From Variovorax sp. OK212 (GTDB taxonomy: Bacteria; Pseudomonadota; Gammaproteobacteria; Burkholderiales; Burkholderiaceae_C), in assembly GCF_900112425.1 (NCBI RefSeq), contig NZ_FOLP01000009.1, positions 186,001 to 250,000 on the forward strand: DNA of 64,000 bases. Direction: 5' to 3'. Positions within the stretch are counted from its first letter, which is position 1. Every line of letters starts with the position of its first letter. The notes under the pieces were generated by a model. That model searched no databases. It was given only the letters and a program-made list of their open reading frames with translations, and was not told the origin of the DNA. Positions 54,219-61,379 of the stretch are shown piece by piece. Position numbers and translations under genes: made by a program.

Positions 54219-54580
54219 GCCGGTGATCCCTTGCTCGCGGCATCGAAGAAGCCGCTGATCGCCTGAAGGCGACCGTCCTTGGACAGCACTGCGTGACTGG
54301 TGCCTGTCTGCAACGGCGTGCCATCGGGCCCTTGCAGCGCCCAATGTGCGAGGGAGCGATCGTGGTGGTGCAGCACAGATTGGATGACAAAGCGTCCACC
54401 GGGTACGTTCTGTTGGAAATCGTCCATGTAATTGGACAATGCCGAACACCCTTCGACTGTGCCGTTTGGATCGCAGTAGGTAATTTCGTTGCCAAGACAC
54501 ATGGCAAATTCGGCGGCGCGCGCGTCAGCGCCGAGAGACCAGGTCGCCGCGTATCGTTGCCACAAAGCTTCAGGTGTCAT
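54215..54580 (-). CDS. NTF2-like / SnoaL-type protein
   Basis: A 121-residue cone-fold protein of the NTF2-like superfamily: helix with ALWQRYAATWSLGADARAAE, ITYCDPNGTVEGCSALSNYM, then beta strands (RFVIQSVLHHHDRSLAHWAL, SHAVLSKDGRLQAISGFFD). Members are ligand-binding proteins or isomerases; the catalytic residues are not recognisable here. It overlaps the tetR gene by 11 bases and the tfoX-like gene by four. Confidence 0.78.
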   Translation of the reverse strand: MTPEALWQRYAATWSLGADARAAEFAMCLGNEITYCDPNGTVEGCSALSNYMDDFQQNVPGGRFVIQSVLHHHDRSLAHWALQGPDGTPLQTGTSHAVLSKDGRLQAISGFFDAASKGSPA

Positions 54581-55157
54581 GGGAAATCTCCAGGTTGTCG
54601 AATTCGTTGAGGATGAGTCGCTCGAGGCCAGCCTTGTCGCAACCAGCGCGAACCAGGACCAGGATGCCTTGATAGAGCGCGAGGAGCTTCAGCGCTCCTT
54701 CCCTGGGGTCTGAAGTACCGCGCAGGAAGCCAGCTCGGCGGGCAGCATCAAGCCTCTCGGCAAACGCCGCTGCCAGGATGCGCATGCCCTCGCCGACGCC
54801 GGTATGGGGGCCATCCTCGCTGCCGAGTTCTACCGCCGAATTTGTGATGAGGCAGCCGTACGACTCGTCATTCGGCTCCTTCAGCAGAGAAAGAAAGAGT
54901 TCGCGCAAGCCCTGAAGACTTGCTTCGGCAGGCGCGTGGTGGCTGAGCCGGTGTTGCAGCACGGTGCGGTTGTAGTGTGCAAATGCCGCATTGAAAACAC
55001 CGGCTTTGTCGCCGAAGCTGTTGTAGAGGCTGCCAGCCTTGAGTCCTGTTGCGGCTTCAAGATCGCGGATCGACACGGCCTGATAGCCCTTGCGTCTAAA
55101 GGCATGCATCGCCTTGTCGAGGACGGCGTTTTCATCGTAGGCGCGAAGGCGTCCCAT
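54570..55157 (-). CDS. TetR-family transcriptional regulator
   Basis: The 195-residue protein has a TetR helix-turn-helix (about 10-56; AMHAFRRKGYQAVSIRDLE, LKAGSLYNSFGDKAGVFNAA) and a C-terminal ligand domain (about 75-190; CLITNSAVELGSEDG). It heads the TetR-NTF2-TfoX operon and probably regulates it. The upstream 60 bases are AT-rich (about 55168-55200) and should hold the promoter. Confidence 0.86.
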   Translation of the reverse strand: MGRLRAYDENAVLDKAMHAFRRKGYQAVSIRDLEAATGLKAGSLYNSFGDKAGVFNAAFAHYNRTVLQHRLSHHAPAEASLQGLRELFLSLLKEPNDESYGCLITNSAVELGSEDGPHTGVGEGMRILAAAFAERLDAARRAGFLRGTSDPREGALKLLALYQGILVLVRAGCDKAGLERLILNEFDNLEISHDT

Positions 55158-55504
55158 ATACAGCCCATTATTTTTTAGCAGTCGTTTTAGTATGGCCGAT
55201 AAAAAACAGCTGTCAAGCACTTCAGGAGAAGTGCCGTGGTGTGCGTTGAGCTGGCGCCCGAGGAACGTAGCAAGGCCCGAGCGCGCTAGAAATTGATGGC
55301 GATGATGGGACTGGCACGTCTGCAAACAGGCTGAGGGTGCCGGATCACGCGCAGGCCTCGCCGATTCGACGTATCTGGCGACGCGATTCATCACCATGCG
55401 CCTCATTGGCCCTCATCGAAGGCCGATGGGTGACCTGTTCGGACCTTCCCTGGCGGTGGTCGACGCGAAAGCCTTTGCGCAGAAGGTCGTTCGAACGCCG
55501 CGCT
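55158..55504. other. Intergenic region, nothing recognised
   Basis: 347 bases between the TetR start and the end of the envelope operon. The first 50 bases are AT-rich and probably contain the tetR promoter. The rest has GC-rich frames without ribosome binding sites or recognisable motifs. Confidence 0.4.
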
Positions 55505-56077
55505 TCACTGCCCCTTGCGCAGCACCCGGTCGAGCTCGGCCTGCCCGAGCGGCACAGGCGTGCCGCCGAACTCCCGCCGAAGCTGAAATGTGGCGGCGCC
55601 GCCGCGCGGCTCGACCGCGATCGTGGGAAAGCGCAGCAGGCGTGCGGAGAACGCCAGCAGCACCGCGCCGCTGGCAAACGCCTGGCCGTCGATCGCCAGC
55701 ACGAAGCAACGGTCGGTGATGCCGATGGCACCGCCGAGTTCGTCGAGCTTGCGCGCGTCGAGCGTCCAGCTGGCGCGCGACGCGTCCCACGAGGCGATGT
55801 CGTCTTCGGTGATCAGCGGTGCGCGCCCGTCGGTGGGGCTCCACGCGCGCAGCGCCGCCGCGTCGAGCTGGCAGTGCGCCGCGTTGGTCGCGCCGATGGG
55901 GCCCGTCAGCCAGAGTGCGAAGCGGGGTGTCTGCACCTGCGCCTGCACCTGCGCTTGCGCTTGCGCTTGCGCTTGCGCTTGCGCTTGCGCTTGCGCCTGC
56001 GCCTGCGCGCCGAGCGCGGCGAACGCGAGCAGCGCCGGCGCAAGTGAGCGCAACACGGTGCGAAGTCGCGCGTTCAT
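55505..56077 (-). CDS. Uncharacterised secreted protein with an Ala-Gln repeat
   Basis: I do not recognise this 190-residue protein. A signal peptide (LRSLAPALLAFAALGAQA) is followed directly by about a dozen Ala-Gln dipeptides, then a mixed domain with two cysteines (HCQLDAAALRAW, DRCFVLAIDGQAF) that could form a disulfide. The dipeptide run is produced by the hexamer repeat at 55931-56006. Last gene of an eight-gene operon; its ATG overlaps the previous stop as ATGA. Confidence 0.7.
   Translation of the reverse strand: MNARLRTVLRSLAPALLAFAALGAQAQAQAQAQAQAQAQAQAQVQAQVQTPRFALWLTGPIGATNAAHCQLDAAALRAWSPTDGRAPLITEDDIASWDASRASWTLDARKLDELGGAIGITDRCFVLAIDGQAFASGAVLLAFSARLLRFPTIAVEPRGGAATFQLRREFGGTPVPLGQAELDRVLRKGQ
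55931..56006. repeat. Hexamer repeat within the secreted-protein gene
   Basis: Seven exact GCTTGC units at 55953-55994 are flanked by GCCTGC and ACCTGC variants to give about twelve units. Read on the minus strand they encode the Ala-Gln run just after the signal peptide. Unit changes would lengthen or shorten the run without a frameshift. Confidence 0.92.
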
Positions 56078-56514
56078 CGCCGGTCCATCCGGAAGCCGAG
56101 CACCTGATCGCCGTCGGCGGACATGCTCAGGATCGGGTTGACGTGCATCGGCGTGTCGAAGTACCAGTGGTAGACGCGCTGCGACGCGTTGGCGCCGCCT
56201 TCCTCGCGGCTGGGCGGCCCCAGCAGGCAGACCACCTCGGCCACCGGCTGGCCGGCCTGCAGCGCGCGCCGGTCGAGCAGGGCCTGCACGGCCGCCGCCC
56301 AGCGCCGGCCCGCGCCGCCGTAGTCCGGCAACTTCTGCTCGGCGACCTCGGCACGCAGCCGCTCGCGCTGCAGCGACAGCTCGGCGTCGGGCACCCTCGG
56401 GCCGGGGCACTCGGTGGCTGCGGCCGCTGTTGCGGCCGCGCCCAGCACCAGCCCGCCCAGCACCAGCCCGCTCAACGCGAGCACCGCAACGGCACGCACA
56501 GGCCTGTGGTTCAC
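56074..56514 (-). CDS. Uncharacterised secreted protein, 146 aa
   Basis: A signal peptide (VLALSGLVLGGLVLGAAATA) precedes a helical segment (DAELSLQRERLRAEVAEQKL) and a C-terminal beta part (GQPVAEVVCLLGPPSREE, VYHWYFDTPMHVNP, GDQVLGFRMDRR). The arrangement of the last part (a helix ending in a G-P-P turn, then strands with YHWYFD) is like the small BamE/SmpA fold, but this is only a resemblance. Overlaps its downstream neighbour by four bases and follows the OmpA-like gene by nine. Confidence 0.68.
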   Translation of the reverse strand: MNHRPVRAVAVLALSGLVLGGLVLGAAATAAAATECPGPRVPDAELSLQRERLRAEVAEQKLPDYGGAGRRWAAAVQALLDRRALQAGQPVAEVVCLLGPPSREEGGANASQRVYHWYFDTPMHVNPILSMSADGDQVLGFRMDRR

Positions 56515-56523
56515 CGCGCGCCG

Positions 56524-57033
56524 TCAGTTGGCGTAGACGAAGTCGACGCGGCGGTTCTTCGCGCGCGCGTCCGCGCTGTCGCCGCTGGCCGCCGGCCGTT
56601 CCTCGCCGAAGGACACGGTCTCGATGCGTTGCACCGAGACGCCCTGCAACGCCAGTTGGCGCAGCACGGCCTCGGCGCGCTTCTGGCCGAGCGCCAGATT
56701 GTATTCGCGTCCGCCGCGCTCGTCGGTGTTGCCTTCGAGCCGCAGCGTGACCTCGGCCTTGTCGCGCATGAAGCGCTGGTTGGCCTCGATCACCTTCGCG
56801 CCTTCGGCGTCCACGGTGAACTGGTCGAAACCGAAATAGATGGTGCTCGCCGACGGCGCGAACACCGGTCGCTTGGGTTGCGGGCCGGCGCAGCAGGTGG
56901 GCTGGCCTTCGTCGCGCCGGGCGTCGCGCTGGGCGTCGGACGCACCGCCGCCGGTGGTCGGCGTGGTGCAGGCGCTGGCAAGCAGGAGCGCGAGCGCGGC
57001 GAAGCTGAGTCGGGTGGTTTGTTGCACGGTCAT
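56524..57033 (-). CDS. OmpA-family (Pal-like) lipoprotein
   Basis: The 169-residue protein has a lipoprotein signal (ALALLLASACT), a short linker with the cysteine pair PTCCAG, and an OmpA-like peptidoglycan-binding domain (about 63-165; TIYFGFDQFTVDAEGAKVIE, LEGNTDERGGREYNLALGQK, DARAKNRRVDFVY). The Asp and Arg that hold diaminopimelate are both present. It would tie the products of this operon to the cell wall. Confidence 0.86.
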   Translation of the reverse strand: MTVQQTTRLSFAALALLLASACTTPTTGGGASDAQRDARRDEGQPTCCAGPQPKRPVFAPSASTIYFGFDQFTVDAEGAKVIEANQRFMRDKAEVTLRLEGNTDERGGREYNLALGQKRAEAVLRQLALQGVSVQRIETVSFGEERPAASGDSADARAKNRRVDFVYAN

Positions 57034-57040
57034 GGGAGGT

Positions 57041-58291
57041 TCAGGGTGGGGGTTTGCGCGCAGCGAGCGGAAATGCGATGCGCTGGGGTTCGTGCACGAA
57101 CATCTCGGTGCGGTCGAACACGTCGGGGTAGCGGCCGAGGTCGGCCAGGCGCTGCCAGTTGCGACCGCCCCAGAGCCACAGCGTCTGGTCGTTCTTGATG
57201 CCGGCGCTGCCGTAGTCCTGCACCGCGATGCGCTTGAAGTCGCCGCCCATCGGCGCGGGCATGAGGTGGCGTTCGCCCTGGGTGCGCCAGCCCCATTCGA
57301 GCACGGTGCCGTCGCGCTGCAGGCCGAGGGCGTGCGAGTTGTCGGTGACCACGTTCACGAAGCCGTCGCCGATCTTCACCGGCGTGTTGCTGCGGTCTTC
57401 TTCCACGCCGCGGCCGAAGCCGTGCCGGCTGCTGCCCCAGGCCATGAGTTCGCCTGCGGCCGTGACCGCGACCGAATAGCCCGCGCCGACCGACACCTCG
57501 GCATAGTCCGGCCCCACGCGCAGCGGCACGTCGGACCCGGGCGCGGTGGGCTCGCCCACGCCGAGCTGCCCGACCCGGTTGTTGCCCCAGGTCCACAGCG
57601 AGCCGTCGTCGCGGATCGCCGCCGCGTGGTTGTAGCCGGCGCTGATGCGGCGATAGCCGTCGCCGATCTTCACGGGCAGCGCGCGCGCCTGCCGGGTGCC
57701 GTCGCCGAGCTGGCCGGACGCGTTGTTGCCCCAGGCCCAGAGGCTGCCGTCGGTCTTGATCGCGAGCGTGAAGTCTTCGCCCAGCGACACGCGCGCAAAG
57801 CCCTTGCCGATGCGCGCAGGGCGATGCTGCGCGCCGAGCAGCTCGGCATTGCCGTTGCCGATGAGCCCCTGGCCCCACGCCCAGAGTTCGCCGTCGGGCG
57901 TGAGGGCCGCCGCGCGCTTGGGCCCGCAGGCAACGGACGCAAAGCCGCTGGCGATGCGGGTTGCCGCAAAGTGCGAGAAGACGCCGCTGGTGCCCGCCAG
58001 GAAGTCGAGTTCGTTGTCGTCGCCCAGGCCGAGCTGGCCGTCCGAATTGCCGAGGCTGCCGCCCCAGCTCCACAGCGTGCCGCGGTCGTCGAGCACCAGC
58101 GCGAAGTCGGCGCCCAGGCAGACGTCGACCGGTTTGCCGGTGGGGTCCGGCGTGGCCTTGGCTGGTGCCGTCCTGGTCTTGGTTTGGGCCCATGCATTGC
58201 CGCCTGGCGCACCCAGCAGCAGCGACACCAGCCACAGGCTCGCGGCCACGGCGCGCCGGCCTTGCCGGGGGAGTGTGATCATGTTCAGCAT
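57041..58291 (-). CDS. Secreted RCC1-repeat beta-propeller protein
   Basis: A 416-residue protein with a signal peptide (LWLVSLLLGAPGGNAWA) and about seven RCC1-type blades of roughly 50 residues (GSLWAWGNNASGQLGDGT, GSLWTWGNNRVGQLGVGE, GELMAWGSSRHGFG). Bacterial RCC1 repeats are extracytoplasmic binding propellers of unknown partner. ATG 58291 and ATG 58282 are both possible; the former overlaps the preceding gene by seven bases. It ends seven bases before the OmpA-like gene. Confidence 0.8.
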   Translation of the reverse strand: MLNMITLPRQGRRAVAASLWLVSLLLGAPGGNAWAQTKTRTAPAKATPDPTGKPVDVCLGADFALVLDDRGTLWSWGGSLGNSDGQLGLGDDNELDFLAGTSGVFSHFAATRIASGFASVACGPKRAAALTPDGELWAWGQGLIGNGNAELLGAQHRPARIGKGFARVSLGEDFTLAIKTDGSLWAWGNNASGQLGDGTRQARALPVKIGDGYRRISAGYNHAAAIRDDGSLWTWGNNRVGQLGVGEPTAPGSDVPLRVGPDYAEVSVGAGYSVAVTAAGELMAWGSSRHGFGRGVEEDRSNTPVKIGDGFVNVVTDNSHALGLQRDGTVLEWGWRTQGERHLMPAPMGGDFKRIAVQDYGSAGIKNDQTLWLWGGRNWQRLADLGRYPDVFDRTEMFVHEPQRIAFPLAARKPPP

Positions 58292-58842
58292 GTGACAGCG
58301 GGGCCATCGCTTGGGGAACGCGCGGCGGCGGGCGGGCGCTCCCGCGGGGTCACCGCCTCGACCTTGAAGTTCATGGTGAAGACGTCGGCCTTGCCTTTGC
58401 TTTTTCGCGGCACAAGGCGCAGCGTGGCCTCGCCGGGACGCAGCGCGCCGATGCGCAACGACGGCGTGGGGATCAGCGCGGCGCGGTCGGCCCCCGGCAG
58501 CACGAGCATGATCGACAGCGCGCGCGGCGATTGGAGCACGGCCGAGAACTCTTCCTCGGTCAGCACGCGCAGCACGCCCTGGCGGCTTTCGCTCAGTTCG
58601 ACCTGCCAGTCGTCGGGCGTGCCGGAGGGCAGGGCGAGGCTGACCAGGTCGCGCTGGTCGAGCGTGCGCGAGGCCGGCGTCTCGGTCCAGGGGTTCTTCG
58701 CCGCCAGGGCGATGTAGTGGTGGCGATCGACCGGCGGGCCGTTCATCACGCAGGCGCCGGCGGACTGCAACAGGGCGAGTGCCAGACCGGCGCCAGCCAG
58801 CCACGGCTGCAAGCGTGTGGCGAGGGGTGTTCTTCTTTTCAT
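58285..58842 (-). CDS. Uncharacterised secreted protein, 185 aa
   Basis: An N-terminal signal (WLAGAGLALALLQSAGAC, possibly a lipoprotein site) is followed by NGPPVDRHHYIALAAKNPWT and a beta-rich domain (DDWQVELSESRQGVLRVL, GALRPGEATLRLVPRKSKGK, VFTMNFKVEAV). The last part resembles a single immunoglobulin-like or protease-inhibitor I42 (chagasin)-type beta sandwich in its spacing of GxATLRL; I hold this loosely. Overlaps the RCC1 gene. Confidence 0.65.
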   Translation of the reverse strand: MKRRTPLATRLQPWLAGAGLALALLQSAGACVMNGPPVDRHHYIALAAKNPWTETPASRTLDQRDLVSLALPSGTPDDWQVELSESRQGVLRVLTEEEFSAVLQSPRALSIMLVLPGADRAALIPTPSLRIGALRPGEATLRLVPRKSKGKADVFTMNFKVEAVTPRERPPAAARSPSDGPAVTC

Positions 58843-58880
58843 GGTGGCGTGGGTGGCCTGTGTTGGAGGTCGGTGGAATG

Positions 58881-59825
58881 TCATGGTGCGCGCGGCACCG
58901 CGGGCAGCACGGCCTTGGCGGCGCCCATCAGCGCAAGCAATATCAGCGGCCATTCAGTCCAGGCATGAAGGCCCGCCGCAATGGCGTACAGGCCCTTCGC
59001 CTGTGCGAAGTCGAGCCAGAAGCCCAGCAGGATCGCCGCGCACGCGGCCAGTGCCGCCGTGCGCCACGGCAACCCTTTCCATGCCGGCCCCAAGGCCCGG
59101 GGCACCAGGTACAGCACCGCCAGGTAGTGAAGGCATTGCGCCCAGACCAGCGCCGGCAGCAAGGCCGCACCGAAGGCGGCCGAGCCGGTGTTGGAGGCCC
59201 AGCCCAGTTCGGCGGGCCGCCACGCGGTGGCCGGCGCGCCGGTGCCGAACAGCCAGAGCAGCAGAAAGAGCGCCAGCGGCGCCGCAAACACCAGCCCCAG
59301 CACCGCGCGCGCCGGCCAGGCGCCGATGCGGGCCGCAGCGGGCACCAGCCCGATGGGCGTGAAGTTGTGCGCGATGGCCAGCGCCGCCAGCACGCCCATC
59401 ACATGCACGGTATCGGCCACCGCCACGAGCAAGGCCGCCAGCCCGGTGGCCGCCGGCACCAGCAGCCAGCGCCGTCGGGGGCCGGCGCCTTGCAGCAGCG
59501 TGAGGGCGCACAGCAGTGCCAGCGCCAGCGTGGTGGCGTCGCAAAGGGCGGCGGTCTCGGCGTCGATGCGGTCCAGCCACAGCATGGTGCGCGCGCAGGC
59601 CTGCAGCGCGAGCGTCCCGCCCAGGCACAGCCAGAAGGCGCGGGGCAGCACCGGCGCCCAGGTTTTGCGCACCCATGCCATTTCCCACAGGACGTGCGGC
59701 AGGCCGAACACCGCCAGCGCCACGACGTACAGGCCCGCGGGTTGCCACAGCGCCAGCGCGCCAAGGCCGAGCGCCGCGGGGGCCCAGCCGTGCGCGGCCA
59801 GCTGCGACTTCACCACAGGATCCAT
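58881..59825 (-). CDS. Uncharacterised polytopic membrane protein with intramembrane histidine motifs
   Basis: A 314-residue protein with 8 to 10 hydrophobic helices. Three helices carry histidines in ordered motifs: FGLPHVLWEMAWVRK (about 40), ALAIAHNFTPIGLVPA (about 150) and WAQCLHYLAVLYLVPRAL (about 228). Such a set could form a metal centre, as in membrane oxygenases or desaturase-like proteins, but I recognise no family. It overlaps the upstream small membrane gene by 16 bases. Confidence 0.68.
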   Translation of the reverse strand: MDPVVKSQLAAHGWAPAALGLGALALWQPAGLYVVALAVFGLPHVLWEMAWVRKTWAPVLPRAFWLCLGGTLALQACARTMLWLDRIDAETAALCDATTLALALLCALTLLQGAGPRRRWLLVPAATGLAALLVAVADTVHVMGVLAALAIAHNFTPIGLVPAAARIGAWPARAVLGLVFAAPLALFLLLWLFGTGAPATAWRPAELGWASNTGSAAFGAALLPALVWAQCLHYLAVLYLVPRALGPAWKGLPWRTAALAACAAILLGFWLDFAQAKGLYAIAAGLHAWTEWPLILLALMGAAKAVLPAVPRAP

Positions 59826-60160
59826 CCCACGCAGACCGACGCCGCATTGGCGAGCAAGGACAGCAGCAGCGCCATGCCGAACGAGCCGCCCAGCAACCAG
59901 CGCAGGCACACCGCCTCGGCCAGCACCACGGCCGACTCGACCAGCCACAGCCCCGCCACGTAGTCGTGCGTGCCGTAGTTGCCGATGGCCCGATAGGCCA
60001 GCGGGTGGGTGAGGCAGCTGGGCACGAAAGCCGCGGCGATCCGGCGAAGGGGCGCCAGCTCGTGAAAGTGGGTGAGCCTTCGGCGTGCCGTCGCCAGCAG
60101 CACGATGGGCGCCTCGACCGCCAGCGTGAGGGCCAGTGCCAGCAGCTGGCCGCCGGCCAT
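59810..60160 (-). CDS. Small membrane protein, 116 aa
   Basis: Three or four hydrophobic helices (GQLLALALTLAVEAPIVLLA, WLVESAVVLAEAVCLRWLL, GMALLLSLLANAASVCVGWI). Between the first and second is HFHELAPLRRIAAAF and then LTHPLAYRA, again with histidines. Unknown family. Starts on the last base of the preceding stop codon and overlaps the 314-residue membrane gene, so the two proteins probably work as a pair. Confidence 0.68.
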   Translation of the reverse strand: MAGGQLLALALTLAVEAPIVLLATARRRLTHFHELAPLRRIAAAFVPSCLTHPLAYRAIGNYGTHDYVAGLWLVESAVVLAEAVCLRWLLGGSFGMALLLSLLANAASVCVGWILW

Positions 60161-60864
60161 CACTGGAACAGCTTGCGCCATGCACCGACCGGCGTGAGCA
60201 CGGCGGGCACGGGGTCGGTCTCCGGCCGGCACAGCACCACCGGCCGCGTCAGCTGCTGGCGCCCGCGGCGGTAGATGCTCGAGGTCTCGGTCTCGCTCTT
60301 GCAAATGCCGTTCGACGGCACGACGGCGTCGCCGACCCGCACCTGCGCCACGCAGCTGTCGCCGGGCGCCTGGCCCTTGCAGAAGCGGTCGCTCACGGGC
60401 GCGGGCGTCTCGCACACCAGGCCCATGGCGGCCAGCGTGCGCCGGCCGTCGGGCTCGCGCAGGATGTCGGCGCACATGTAGCTGTCGGCCTGGTAGGGCT
60501 GCGAGGCCATCTGGCGATCGATCTGCGGCGGGTTGTCCGGCGTGCAGCGCAGGTCGATGAAGCGGTACTCGTTGCGGTTGATGCCGCGCTCGCACTTGCC
60601 GGGGCCGCCGCCTTCGAACGCGGTGCCGGGAACCGTGCAGGCGTTGCCGACGCCCTGGCCCTCGCACGGCGCGTCGGTGCGGTCGAACGCGCCGGGGTTG
60701 CTCTGGAACCGTTCGGACAGCCTGGCGGCCTGTGGCGGCAGCACGTCGGCGGCCGCGAAGCCGGTGGCAAGGACGGCGGCGAGGCAAAAAGCCATGGCCG
60801 GCCCGATCCGCCGGCGCCTGGCGGCACTTGCACGAAGAACCACGGTTTGCAGGGATGGATTCAA
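60160..60864 (-). CDS. Uncharacterised Cys-containing secreted protein, 234 aa
   Basis: Signal peptide (GPAMAFCLAAVLATGFAAA) followed by a 190-residue exported domain with nine cysteines (for example CEGQGVGNACTVPGTAFEGG, DLRCTPDN, YMCADILREPDG, FCKGQAPGDSCVA, NGICKSETE, VVLCRPETD), which suggests several disulfides. First gene of the eight-gene operon that reads away from the lanthipeptide locus. No family recognised. Confidence 0.72.
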   Translation of the reverse strand: MNPSLQTVVLRASAARRRRIGPAMAFCLAAVLATGFAAADVLPPQAARLSERFQSNPGAFDRTDAPCEGQGVGNACTVPGTAFEGGGPGKCERGINRNEYRFIDLRCTPDNPPQIDRQMASQPYQADSYMCADILREPDGRRTLAAMGLVCETPAPVSDRFCKGQAPGDSCVAQVRVGDAVVPSNGICKSETETSSIYRRGRQQLTRPVVLCRPETDPVPAVLTPVGAWRKLFQ

Positions 60865-61120
60865 GCAGCGATCTATTCAGGCAAATGGTTGTCGGGGTGC
60901 CGCGCCGCGCGCCAAGGGCCGGGAACGGGGGCGGGGGTGGGCCGGCGGCGTGGCTGGGCATTCTCCCTGCGGCGGGGCCGCAAGCACCTCCTATGAATTG
61001 GGGATGCGGAAATCCGATACTTACCTCGATAGTTCTCCTTGGCGGTTGCGGGTTTTTCAAACGCCGTCCGGCGTTTCCGGCAACCGGCGTCGGGTAGTTT
61101 TTCCACTAGGAGTTTTTCAG
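60865..61120. promoter_or_regulatory. Divergent promoter region of the envelope operon and the lanthipeptide precursor
   Basis: These 256 bases separate the two divergent units. An 8-bp perfect hairpin, AAACGCCG-TC-CGGCGTTT, sits at 61059-61076, 45 bases before the precursor start, and could be an operator or leader structure; it has no U-tract. AGGAG at 61108-61112 is the precursor ribosome binding site. No -35/-10 pair stands out. Confidence 0.5.
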
Positions 61121-61291
61121 ATGATCGATTTGGACGCATGCATCGACGACGAAATGAAGTTGATCGAGGAAATCGACGACAAGGTCGAGTTCGCCCTGCA
61201 TGACAAGGTGATGGAGACCGTCTTCAAGCCTTTCATGGGAAGCAAGGAACTGGTCTGCGCCCAGCAGTCGCGCTACAACCATTGCAAGTGA
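61121..61291 (+). CDS. Class II lanthipeptide precursor peptide (LanA), 56 aa
   Basis: The 56-residue peptide has an acidic helical leader (DDEMKLIEEIDDKVEFALHD) and a C-terminal part rich in polar residues. Two motifs with the same geometry, SKELVC (S41-C46) and SRYNHC (S50-C55), are visible, as expected for two Ser-derived lanthionine rings. FMGS at 38-41 is a possible leader end (G-S type), though cleavage there would remove S41 from the core unless it occurs after Gly40. AGGAG is eight bases before ATG 61121. The ABC exporter and LanM gene follow. Small size and no similarity to lantibiotics I know make this a new type of core. Confidence 0.8.
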   Translation: MIDLDACIDDEMKLIEEIDDKVEFALHDKVMETVFKPFMGSKELVCAQQSRYNHCK

Positions 61292-61338
61292 GGCGTGCGG
61301 GCCGCCAGCCGGCGCCCTTCACCGCCTCAGCGCGACAG

Positions 61339-61364
61339 AACGCCACGACACGTGGCGTTTTTTT
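61339..61364 (+). terminator. Intrinsic terminator between precursor and exporter genes
   Basis: AACGCCACG (61339-61347) pairs with CGTGGCGTT (61351-61359) around ACA, followed by a run of T residues to 61364. It is 48 bases after the precursor stop. Partial read-through would give much precursor mRNA and less of the enzymes, a usual arrangement in lanthipeptide operons. Confidence 0.88.
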
Positions 61365-61379
61365 GTGGGAGCTTCCTTC

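Noticed and set aside
61059..61076. The 8-bp hairpin before the lanthipeptide precursor as a terminator
   Set aside because: No T-run follows on either strand. It is kept only as a possible operator or leader structure.
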